Below the pieces are notes generated by a model that saw only the letters and a list, made by a program, of their open reading frames with translations, made no database searches and was not told the DNA's origin. Source: Panax quinquefolius (lineage: Eukaryota; Streptophyta; Magnoliopsida; Apiales; Araliaceae). Taken from it: a DNA stretch of 64,000 bases. The stretch is from the NCBI GenBank assembly GCA_020205615.1, contig CM035152.1, forward strand, positions 151,270,166 to 151,334,165. The letters run 5' to 3'. Shown here in pieces: positions 44,073 to 54,490 of this stretch. Made by a program: the position numbers and the translations under genes. Numbering within the stretch: the stretch's first letter is position 1; every line of letters starts with the position of its first letter.

Positions 44073-47000
44073 ATGACAAGATTTGAGAATGTCGAATTTG
44101 AGAATATTAACAATGGAAATGAGACCGTGGAGACTTTGTACTCACCAACGAGGAGAAGAACGTAACAACAGTCGGCAATGTTCCTCCTGTGAACAACACC
44201 ACCGAAAGCGTATGATGAACGAGGGATGTTTAGAAGCTTTTTGCGCTTCATGAAAAAATCGACGAGGGAGACTCGTGTTCAAAATACAGAGGAGAAATGA
44301 TAGCAATTCACGGGTTGTCACAAATGCAAGGCGATTCAAAGAGTCGGGACCACCGAATTTAAGGGAAAGCCGGATCCGATCATGGCGGAAACATGGGTCA
44401 AATAAATTACCAAGATATTCGATGTCTTGGGATGCACGAGAACAGAAGGTTTCATTCGCCACCTTTATGTTCCGTGGCGAGGCGCATCACCGGTAGGAGT
44501 CTCAGAAGCGTACCCATCCAAACCGCACTCAAAGATGTCTTGGGAAACATTTCAGAAACTATTTAATGACAAATACTTTCCCGAAAAGTGTTCGTCTATA
44601 TGAAGGAAGTGGAGTTCATCGATTAGAGCAAAACAACATGACGGTGTCTCAAAGACGAGGCAAAGTTTGCGAGTTATCCGTGTTTGCACCTCATTTGGTG
44701 GAGAATGAGGAACGTATGACGCGGATGTTTCTTAGAGGTTTGAAACCCCAGATACGCCAAGATCTCATTTCACATAAACTTTTCTCTATTCGGATGTTGT
44801 AAACATGGCTCAATTATTAGAGCGAGATAACGAGTACGGCCAACCGAGGGACCACAACCGAGATCGTACTCGTAGATAGCGAACAATGTAATAATGATAA
44901 CCAAATGAGAAAGAAAAGCATTTGGACAAAAATGGTAACCACTGGTGGTAATCATGGCCATGAAAATAGAAGAAGCGAGTCGAGGGAGATTTTAAAAAGA
45001 GAGATTTAACAATGACCACGTGAAGACGACGGTCTTGCAGCAAGAATCGGTTCTAAGGGAGGAGAACGACCACCCCATTATATGTTACAAATGCGGAAAA
45101 GAGGGACATATCACCAAAACGCGCCCACAACAGCTCAAGGTATGCTATAATTGTGGAAAGGAAAGACATATCGCCGAGATTGTGACAATGAATAAAACCT
45201 AGTTCAATGGGAACGGTGACTCAAAAGATCGTCCCGGAAAAGTCAAAGTCAACGATTCCGGAAGAGCGCTTTATCAGGATCGGTCATAATGCGAGGAACC
45301 CAAACGAGGTGATCACGGTAAGCTATTTATAAATTCTTGCGAAGTTTATACCTTACTTGATACAATTTGGTCTACCCATTCATTTATCTCTCCTGCATGT
45401 GCTCAACGCTTAAACTTGACTTCTGAGAAATTAGACTTTGACCTATCTGTGGAAACTCCGTTAGAGAAACTTTCATCACATCCAATCGCTTATAAATCTT
45501 GTTTGATTCAAGTTGGCACCATCACCTTACTCGTTGACCTTATCTCTTTAAAGATACTTGCTTTTGATGTGATTTTGGGGATTGATTGGTTAACTACTCA
45601 TCATGCCAAAATTGATTGTTTTCGTAAGGTTGTTAGTTTTCATATTCCTAACCAACCTGTTGTACAAATTCAAGCAACTAAACCATTAAAATCAATCATC
45701 GCCATATCTAATCATAAAGCTATTCGCTTATTGAAAAACGGATGTCAAGCTTTCTTAGCCCATGTTATGGATTTGAATAAAGACACGTTAAATTTGAATA
45801 ATATTCCTGTTGTTATTGACTTTCCGACGATTTCAAGAACTTTCCTGGTCTACCCCGAACGTGAAGTTGAATTCTTTATTGATCTTGAACCCGCACAAAG
45901 CCCATTTCTAAAACCCCATATCGAATGGCTCCTATTGAACTTCGTGGAGTTAAAGGTCCAACTACGTGAATTGTTGGACATCGGTTTCATTCGTCCTAGA
46001 CATCTCCTTGGGGTGCTCCTGTTTTATTTGTAAAGAATAAAGATGGGAGTATGCGACTTTGTATTGACTATCGAATTGAACCATGTCACCATCAAGAATA
46101 GGTATCCTCTACCTCGTATTGATGACTTGTTTGACCAAATTGCAAGGGGCACAATTCTTTTCAAAAATCGATCTTCGCTTACGGATATCATCACCAAGAT
46201 TAGAATCGAGGATATTCCAAAGACCGCCTTCTAACTTCGGTATGGGCATTATGAATTCTTAGTCATGTCTTTTGGATTGACTAATGCTCCTGCGCTTTCA
46301 TGGATATGATGAACCGAGTATTCAAGGAATATTTGGATCGGCCTGTTGTTGTCTTTATTGATGACATCCTTATATATTCCAAAAGTCGTGAAGATCATGA
46401 GCACCATTTGAAGTCGGGTACTCCAAAGGCTTCGTGAAAACAAACTATATGCCAAATTGAAGAAATGCGAGTTCGCTTGAGGAAGTAGCATTCCTTGGGC
46501 ACGTGGTGTCGAAACATGGAGTATCTGCTGATCCGCAAAGATTGAAGCAATACAAAGTTGGGAGCAACCAAGTCGATGGATCAAGCATCGTAATTTTTGG
46601 GTTTAGTGGTTATTATCGAGATTCGTGGAAGGGTTTTCTCGAATCGCTACTCCATTAACTCAAATTAACTTCGGAAGGATACAAAATTCGTTTGGAACAA
46701 AGAATGCGAGAAGAGTTTCCAAGAGCTTAAGAGGAGACTTATTTCTAAGACTGTTCTAACAATACCATCCGGTTCGGATGGATTTGTTATCTCAAATGAT
46801 GCTTCGTGCAAAGGGTTAGGATGTGTTCTCATGCAACGTGGGAAAGTCATAGCTTATGCCTCGCGACAACTTAAAGAGTATGAGAGGAATTATCCTACTC
46901 ATGATCTAGAGTTAGCAAGCAATGTTTTCTGCTTAAAGATATGGAGGCACTATCTATATGGGGAGAAAGTGGAGATATATTCGCACCATAAAAGCCTTAA

Positions 47001-48650
47001 ATATTTCTTCACTCAAAAGAACTCAACATCTAAGCAAATGACGCTGGCTCGAGCTATTGAAAGACTACGACCACACTATTCAATACCATCCCGAAAAGCG
47101 AACGTGGTAGCCGACGCGCGTTGAGTAGAAGATCATATGCGTAAACGAAAAGTGCGATGATGTCAAGTATACGATAGAGCCAACTTTAATAGAAAAAGTT
47201 AAGGTTGCTTAAGCCACCGAATCGGGAGAATGATGCGTATAAAGAAGAAAGTACAAGAAGGAGCTATTCCTAAGCGAGAATTGATGAAGAAGGAATACTT
47301 GAGTCCACTCTAGACTTTGTGTTCCAAACGACTCGATTTGAAGTACAAGATTATGATGGAGGCACACAATACACCATTTGCAATCCATCCTAGAAGTACT
47401 AAAATGTATCGTGATCTTCGACATATATTTTGGTGGAACAATATGAAGAGAGAGATTGCAAAGTTTATCTCAATGTGTTTAACTTGTCAATGTGTAAAAG
47501 TGAGCATCTGGTACCTAAGGGTCCGTTGCAACCACTTGAGATTCCGAAATGGAAGTGGGAACACATTACCATGGATTTCAAGCACGGGTCTTCCTACGGT
47601 TTCTCAAGGCATCAATGCTATTTGGGTTATTGTTGATAGATTAACCAAGTCTCGCTTTCATTTCTTGCCGACACGGAGACTTATTCCTTGAACGCCTTCT
47701 AGTATGTACGTGAATGAGATTGTGAGGTTGCATGGCATGCCAAGATCCATAGTTTCGGATCGTGACCAAGATTCACTTCAAGATTTTGGGTTAGCTTGCA
47801 AAAAGCTATGGGCACGGATTTGCGATTTAGTTCGCATACCATCCCCAAACCAGACGACAATCGAGAGGACTATTCAAACTCTTGAAGATCTATTAAGACT
47901 CAGTCCTAGACTTCAAGGGCGCTTGGGATAAGTATTTACCATTGGTGGAATTCTCCTACAACAACAAAGCTTATCGTGCAAGTATAGGTGTGGCTCCATT
48001 CAAGCATTATATGGACGAAAATGTCGCTCTCCAATATGTTGGGATGAGGTGGGTGAAGCAACATTGTTGGGACCCAAGTTAAGACGTATGACTCACCGAA
48101 AAGATTCAAATGATTCGACAACGATACAAACGGCACAAGATCGACAAAAGAGTTATGCGGATCTTCATCGAAAGGACGTGGAATTTAGGGTAGGGGATCA
48201 TGTATTGTTGCGAGTTGTTCCATGGAAGGGAGTTACAAGATTTGGGAAGAGAGGAAAGCTCAATCCACGATTTATCGGTCCATTTCAAATTCTTGACCGA
48301 GTAGGAAATGTAGCCTATAGACTTGCGTTACCTCCAAGTATGTCTCGTGTTCATAATGTGTTTCATATATCCATATTCAGTAAATATGTGAAAGACCCGA
48401 ACCACGTTATAGAATTAGAACCCTGGATGAAATAGCCAAGACTTAACGTATGAGGAGGTACCGTCAAGATCTTGGATAGGAAGGAGCATGTCCCACGCCA
48501 AGAAAGGTCATACCACAAGTTAAAGTTTTGTGGAGGAATCATGCTATAGAGGAAATGACCCAGGGATTGGAAACGAAAATGAAAGCGAGGTATCCTCACC
48601 TTTTCAAACACCAGTACGTCGACGCCAATTTCGAGGACGAAATTTCATAA
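44073..48650 (+). pseudogene. Tekay gag-pol, unit 2, frameshifted
   Basis: Same domains as unit 1 with somewhat longer open stretches. Gag from ATG 44073 to about 45205, with two zinc knuckles at about 45083-45190 (CYKCGKEGH and CYNCGKERH, both lacking the final Cys as written). Protease at about 45340-45620, active site corrupted, then VILGIDWLTTHH. Reverse transcriptase at about 45880-46600, with FIDD at 46354-46365. RNase H at about 46730-47130. Integrase at about 47330-48050, with the HHCC finger (CLTCQC), MDF, IVSDRD and [13 protein letters not shown]-terminal SRVHNVFHISIFSKYVKDPN and a chromodomain-like tail to FEDEIS at 48650. The longest clean frame is 205 codons (45416-46033). Not translatable as written. 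Its breaks often fall at the same places as in unit 1 but with different bases, which suggests error-prone sites rather than shared inheritance. Confidence 0.88.
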
Positions 48651-48660
48651 GGAGGGAGGT
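48649..48660 (+). promoter_or_regulatory. Polypurine tract, Tekay unit 2
   Basis: AAGGAGGGAGGT directly before TGTAAGACC of LTR 3. Confidence 0.85.
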
Positions 48661-51398
48661 TGTAAGACCCCAACTTATTATTAATGAAATTTAATTTTCT
48701 ATTTATTATTTTGAAATAGTAAGGGTTGATGTGATTAATGTGGATAGTTAGGGGTAAAATACGCAAATATTTCAAAATAAGCAAGTGGTTATAAAATATT
48801 CATTGTTGTTTGGAATATTCGTTTGGTCGTGGAATATTCAGTGATCGTCTTCGGGAATATTCGCATGACGCCAGCAGCGACCATGTGTGGGCCCCATAAC
48901 TAAAGCGATTGGATGAAGAAAACGACAAATATAAGTTGGTTAAAAATAACTGGCAGTAGTTGTTACACTGCTATTATCTTCGTTAAAATACTCGATGGTT
49001 AAAACACAAGAAGATACACCAGTATTGCACCAATTATTGATTCTTACGTAGAGGCACTACTCAATAATGGTTACGTGAATTACTTGCTCAAAGATTTTAT
49101 TGAGTTAATAATTGCTGCGTTGATATTTTATATTCACGTTGTTTCAATAATTGTCATTACACAATATTTTTCATTATCGAAGCAATAATTCATATTATCC
49201 TAATAATATTATTAGATAACATTATTGGCAATGTCTAGAAAGTTCTGCTCTAAGGAGAGGTTTGGTCACCTAATCATGCTACCAATGAGGAGAAATTCTT
49301 ATTGAAAGCCCCCTCTTCCCGAACCGCCTCATCATCGATATTGTGATTCTCAGAATATTATTTGTGAATAATTAATTATTGATTCATATGATGAGGAAAA
49401 TATTAATTTTATGTGGATATAGATGGAGAAAATTTTTAATGTGACAATTGTTGAAAATTGAAATTTTATCTTTTCCTCGATAAAATAATTCATTTAAATA
49501 TATTATTATATTTTAATAATATAATAATGGTGATATTTTTACAACTAACGTGGGATATATGAGTATACGAGGAGGAAGAGTATTTTTGTTGCAATAAATG
49601 TTTAAAACATGTTAAACATGCTCAATGGACCCCATTTATCGATCGAAATTTGATTATAACACCGTAAAATTCTCCGTTTGTGGATTTCTTCCAATTTCGC
49701 TTTTGAATTCAGAAAATCTTTCTTCTCGCAAAGTTGTAGAGAATTGAATTTCCAATAAAAACACGCGAGATTCAATTTTCCGATAAAAGGGCTATTTATT
49801 GTGAATTATTAAAGTTCAAGTTCAAAAATAATTGATTTTTGGAAGTTTTAATTATTATTTTAAAGAAAAACGTTTTTTGCATTTAAGTGGGCTAACATGT
49901 GATATTAATTGCTGAAATCAGATCTTCAAAGATGGGCTAAGGAATTTTATAATATATATTAATATTTTATTAAATTTTCTGCTTTGTGTTCTAAAGATTT
50001 TCCTATAAATAGGTGCTTAGGTTAGAATTGAAAATCACACCGTAAATCCCAAGTTTTCTCTCTATATTATCGAGTTTATTCTTGTGAGTATTTTGAGTAT
50101 ACTTTGAGTATTGTTAGATTTGCAAGTTCCTTCAAAGACTATATCCTTGTATTCCAAATTAAGTATTAATCTTTCGAGGTAAGGGATATTATTTTTTTCA
50201 GAATGATATTATTTCTTCAATATCATTATGTTGAAATATTGATCTGAAGTTTTTATCAAATTTGGAACTTTTTCATGCTCTGGGTTACTTATTCATGAGT
50301 TACTATTCACGAGTTACTATTCATGAAGTTACTATTCACGAAGTTACTATTCATTCACAGTACTATTCATGAAGAAGCGTGAAGATGTTTTTTGTGGAAT
50401 TTCTATCTTTTGGTGTCTGAGTTACTATTCACGATATCGACACTATTATTCACGATACTCAAGACTATTCAATAAAAAATAAAATTTCTTTTTTTGTCCA
50501 AAATATCTATTCGGATACTAGCTTTGATTGTATCCATGTTTTTGATCATTCTTGAATTTTACACCACTATGATTATTTTTGAGGTATTTTTTTGAACATG
50601 GATAAAACAAAGTACTAATCCTTAATCCTTAATCCTTGTCATTTTGTTTCAATCGGATTCGCTTTTTAAAAATATTTTCATCATCCTCTCGCCTTAAATG
50701 ATGATATTATTGAATATCTTTGGCCCGTAGTGCAAAGATGAATGATTTCTCAAGAATATCTTTGGTCAGTAGTGCAAAGATGAACAGTGTTTAGATGAAT
50801 GACGACCAATCGATGAATATCTTTGGCCTCAGAAGTGCAAAGATGAATATTTGATTTCGTATGTATATTGATTGATGTTACAGGGATAAAAGATAGACGA
50901 TGAACTTTTAAATTCATACATAGAAGATAGTAGTTTGCATTCTCTACTTAACTCTTCTAATGAATTATTATTTCCGCTATAATATTGATTTAAAATTTGT
51001 TGTCTATTGTATTCTATTAGATTTTTCCTCGTTGAAGACTAACGGTAATTTGTTGTATATTATCTTAGTCATAATATTCTTTACCGGGCTAGTTGAGCTC
51101 ACCCTTTTCCTTTTTGTTCCATTTTTTCTTCTCGGAGGCGAGAATATAAATGAGATGTACTAGCGAATGGTATGGAATGAAGGTTTTAGAAAGAATTGTT
51201 TAGTAGTCCTCACCATTTTGTAAAATAATGTATCAATAAATGTGATGAGGATTTATTTGAGTATAGATATTGTCTGTAAGATAATATTTGTATTCAAACT
51301 CACAGTTTTACTGTTGTAATAATAAAGTTGTAGTTGTTTCTGTACCATGTATTGACAACTCAGAATAGGTGATGTATACCTATTTTGGGGACGTCACA
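48661..51398 (+). repeat. Tekay LTR 3
   Basis: GAATATTC at 48813, 48832 and 48855; TATA box at 50004; TACTATTCAC array at about 50282-50465; CTTTGG...AGTGCAAAGATGAA array at about 50715-50847; ends GGGGACGTCACA before the right ACATA. Confidence 0.92.
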
Positions 51399-51403
51399 AC
51401 ATA

Positions 51404-51509
51404 TGATATCTATCATAACCTAGACGCATGGCCTCCCATGAACGAAGGTTTCCTTGAGCACTTCCCAAAGATTTTAATTTCTAAAATAGCTTTTTGCATT
51501 TTTATGTAA
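51404..51509 (+). pseudogene. Unrecognised coding relic, right half
   Basis: Continues the frame interrupted at 33712 when one ACATA copy is skipped (IYHNLDAWPPMNEGFLEHFP) and ends at TAA 51507-51509. No family recognised. Confidence 0.4.
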
Positions 51510-51539
51510 AGTACCATTGTAAGGTTTTGGTCGAGGCAC

Positions 51540-51701
51540 CATGAGAGTTATATACATTTGTATTAAAACTCACAGTTTAACTGTGGTCGTATTCCGCACG
51601 ATAGTTCAACAGTTGTATAAATGAAGTTTGTATTTGATTTTTATAGTATGATATCTGACGAATCAGAATGGATCGTGTGGACCTATTTTGGGGGTGTCAC
51701 A
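51540..51701 (+). repeat. Truncated 3' LTR end of the older Tekay-like element
   Basis: Resembles only the last 160 bp of the related LTRs: TTTGTATT.AAACTCACAG, a GACGAATCAGAATGG section, then ACCTATTTTGGGGGTGTCACA. The remaining 2.5 kb of this LTR are absent. Confidence 0.65.
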
Positions 51702-51706
51702 ATAAT

Positions 51707-52489
51707 TACTGGAACTATTTCCACAGCCCAGTTTAGTTTTTTAATGTTCTGGTGATCTAATTTTTGGTTGGATCTGATGTAGTTTGTGGCTGCTTTTGAT
51801 CCGCTTTTCTTTGCCAGATCTGTTTATATTGTCTCCATGTGTTGATCTTTTCGGGTATTGGGTTCCTATGGCCTCTTTGTTGTGATTCGCCTTGTCCAGC
51901 TATGGTCTTCAGCAGAATCGGGGGTTTCTTGCCAGAATTTTTGCAGATTCAGGCAATATCCCCTGTATTTTTTGATGATCCTTTCGCCGACAACTATGGT
52001 GATTGATCTGGAATGGCAGGGGTGGATGCTTGTTTGGGTCTTATTATTGGAGACTGAGGATTTCAAATTTTGGGAATGAAGACGGAGACGGCTCTTCGAT
52101 GAAGGTTTGGGTATCGTGGATGATGAGTGTTGTGATGTTATGATTATTTTAATTTTAATTGTCTAATTTGTTTACTGAATTTATTTTATAGTAATTTGTT
52201 AATGGTGTATTTTATTTTAGTAAAATGCAAGGATGGTGTTCATGGTGGCTTTGGGAGGCGATGGTTTTGTTCCTTTTTTTTTTCTTTTTCTGTGTTGGAT
52301 TTGGGTATGCAGGGATGCAAGGATGGTGTTCATGGTGGCTTTGGGAGGCAATGGTTTGGTCTCAATCCTTTGCCGGAATCGTTAATTCTTGAGCTAGGGC
52401 TTTTTTGGATCGAGCTTGGGCTATCGACTTTGGGGCTTGGTTTAGATCGATTGTTATTGATCTGAAGATTTTAATTTGTTTAATTTGTC
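51707..52489 (+). other. Interior of the MULE-like element, right arm
   Basis: Less AT-rich than its surroundings and gene-like in texture (T-rich intron-like stretches, short open frames), but with no recognisable domain. It contains a 44-bp direct duplication with a 90-bp period (52225-52268 and 52315-52358; phrase ATGGTGTTCATGGTGGCTTT), separated by a T-rich stretch. Confidence 0.5.
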
Positions 52490-52749
52490 TGAATCAATTT
52501 TGTTGTGACCATTTTACCCTCTATTTTATCAGAATTATTTAATTCATAATTAAAAAAGTATTTTTTTAGCCACATCAGCTGACTAATGGCCCACTTAAAT
52601 AACCACGTCATCAATTTATGACGTGGCAACTTAAATTGGACCAAAGTGGAAAAAATTAATACTTTAATAATCTAATTGATAAAATTGAAAGGTGAATCAC
52701 CAAAGTGGAATATGGCCTATAATTTAATATAGTAAATTATATTTAAGCC
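52490..52749. repeat. Right terminal inverted repeat of the MULE-like element
   Basis: Reverse complement of 6133-6380 with visible divergence; ends TAAATTATATTTAAGCC before AATATAAAAT. Confidence 0.7.
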
Positions 52750-52759
52750 AATATAAAAT

Positions 52760-53045
52760 AACGTGTCAGATAATAATTAGTTGATATTTCTCTGTATAAC
52801 TATTATACATATTATTTTGTGTCATATTTTTATATATAATCTTTAGTCACCAAAATATTACGAGTATTAATTTGTGACAAATTTTTTTTTTTATAAAAAA
52901 TGACTTATAAAAGAATGTGGTAAACTTTAATTTGTTGAATTCACCATATATGGATGAACTTAATAATAAAAAAGGGGCACTGTTTTCACATAAGTTTTTG
53001 ATATTTTCACATGGTACCCAAGGTGAGACGCTTTCTTCTTATATG
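52760..53045. other. Spacer between two MULE-type elements
   Basis: AT-rich, no gene or repeat recognised. Confidence 0.6.
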
Positions 53046-53054
53046 GGAGAGGAC

Positions 53055-53939
53055 GAATTTAGATCCTTTATGAGGATTTCTTTGTGAGGATCTTGTGAGG
53101 ATTTTGATGTGGAGTTGACAACACATCAGAAAGGAGATTCAATGTCTCATAACTCTTTTTTTGTCTGTATATCAAAACGACGTCGTTTTGATAGAATTTT
53201 TTTTTTGCAAGTTGACAAATAATTTGAAGCCATCAAACACCGTTTATTTTTACATATAATTATTTTAAATTTCTTGATTATTCTGTATATGATTTTTTTT
53301 ATATTTAATAACTTAGATTGCTATTAATATTAGGATAACTACAAACTTGGCTAAAAAAATGAATAAATATATCGGTTATAATTATCGTTAATATTTTTAA
53401 TGTGGCTTTAGTTATTTTTCGTTTATTATTGTTTTTGTTTGTTTATTTATATTATTATTTATTATTATTATTATAATTTGTATTTATCTGTTCCATAAGA
53501 AGAGTTTACTCTCACCATTAAAAATATTATTATTATTTACTCTAACAATTGGGCCGGCTGGGTAAACCAAGAAAATATTCTAGACCTATCAATTATTATT
53601 ATTTACGTATTACTTTATATCTTTTTTTATTATTAATAATCGTTTTACTTTATGTCTCTTAATCTATTGTTCAACGGAGACAATCACCATCACAACTCAA
53701 ATACTATTTTAAATGTACTCTTTTTACTTTACTTCGTTTGTTTGGTAAAAATAAATTGCGGTTGGTGGCTTCTAATTTTCTATCAACTTGTAAAAAAAAT
53801 TCTATCAAAACTACGTCGTTTTGATACACAGAAAAAAAGAGTTATGAGCCATTGGATCTCTTTCATGATGTGTTGTCAACTCCACAACAAAACCCTCACA
53901 AGATACTCACAAAAAAATCCTCATAGAAGATCCGGATCC
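53055..53939. mobile_element. Non-autonomous MULE (885 bp) with long TIRs
   Basis: The left arm 53055-53220 and right arm 53778-53939 are inverted repeats of about 160 bp. Matching phrases include GTGGAGTTGACAACACATCA (left) and its reverse complement TGATGTGTTGTCAACTCCAC (right). The element is flanked by the perfect 9-bp direct repeat GGAGAGGAC (53046-53054 and 53940-53948), the size typical of Mutator-like transposition. The 560-bp interior has no transposase domain. It lies about 550 bp upstream of the MYB start codon, so it could add regulatory sequence to that gene. The TIRs contain the palindrome AAAACGACGTCGTTTT (left, exact) with one change on the right. Confidence 0.9.
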
Positions 53940-53948
53940 GGAGAGGAC

Positions 53949-54369
53949 TATGTGAAAATATTAAAAACACATATAAAAATATTATTTTCCTAATAAAAAT
54001 CAACCACATAAATTTATAATAATATTTTATAACTATTTTTTGTCACCAAAATATTATTGAAATATTATTAGTTTCGGTATAAGTGTTTTTAAGATGAGAT
54101 AAAATAAAATATAAACATCACCCCACACGCAAATTTGGTGCAACCTTAGGGTCATGACCCTAACTAACTATGATTCCTCCGGCTTTCAAATTGGGGTCCA
54201 AACTCCAAATAACAAAAACGGTTGCTTTGAGATTATGCAAGAAACGACGGCGTATAAGATCTACACGACTTCGCTTATTGCTCGATCGACTTAAATATGA
54301 AGGGACACATTGGTCATTAAAAAGTAACCGCCTTACAAACCCGGGAAAGAGGAATCCGAAACATTTGCC
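53949..54369 (+). promoter_or_regulatory. Probable proximal promoter region of the MYB gene
   Basis: Unique sequence between the MULE and the TATA box. No specific operator could be assigned. A short GC-richer stretch (about 54160-54340) has a few uninformative open frames. Confidence 0.4.
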
Positions 54370-54376
54370 TATAAAT
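54370..54376 (+). promoter_or_regulatory. Candidate TATA box of the MYB gene
   Basis: TATAAAT in the context GCCTATAAATTC, 121 bp upstream of the start codon, giving a 5' UTR of about 90 nt. A second TA-rich run at 54433-54441, followed by GA repeats, is closer to the start codon and is more likely part of the UTR. Confidence 0.5.
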
Positions 54377-54490
54377 TCAATTTTCTATTTCGCCGTACAT
54401 TTTTTTTTGCAGTTAGGCAGGTAGGTACGGTTGTATATATATAGAGAGAGACTGTAACAAACCGAAGAATCTAGAGAGAGAAAAAGCGAG

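Larger units (their letters stand above)
33718..51398 (+). mobile_element. Tandem Tekay/Del Ty3-gypsy array: three LTRs, two internal regions
   Basis: LTRs at 33718-36428, 41195-43899 and 48661-51398 (2.71, 2.71 and 2.74 kb) alternate with two internal regions of about 4.77 kb. The whole array is flanked by one perfect 5-bp repeat, ACATA (33713-33717 and 51399-51403). Each internal region starts with a tRNA-Met-like primer site and ends with the polypurine tract AAGGAGGGAGGT directly before TGTAAGACC. The two units are nearly identical by eye apart from clustered small differences. Long LTRs, the domain order protease-RT-RNase H-integrase and a chromodomain-like tail place it in the Tekay/Del chromoviruses. 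Confidence 0.92.
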
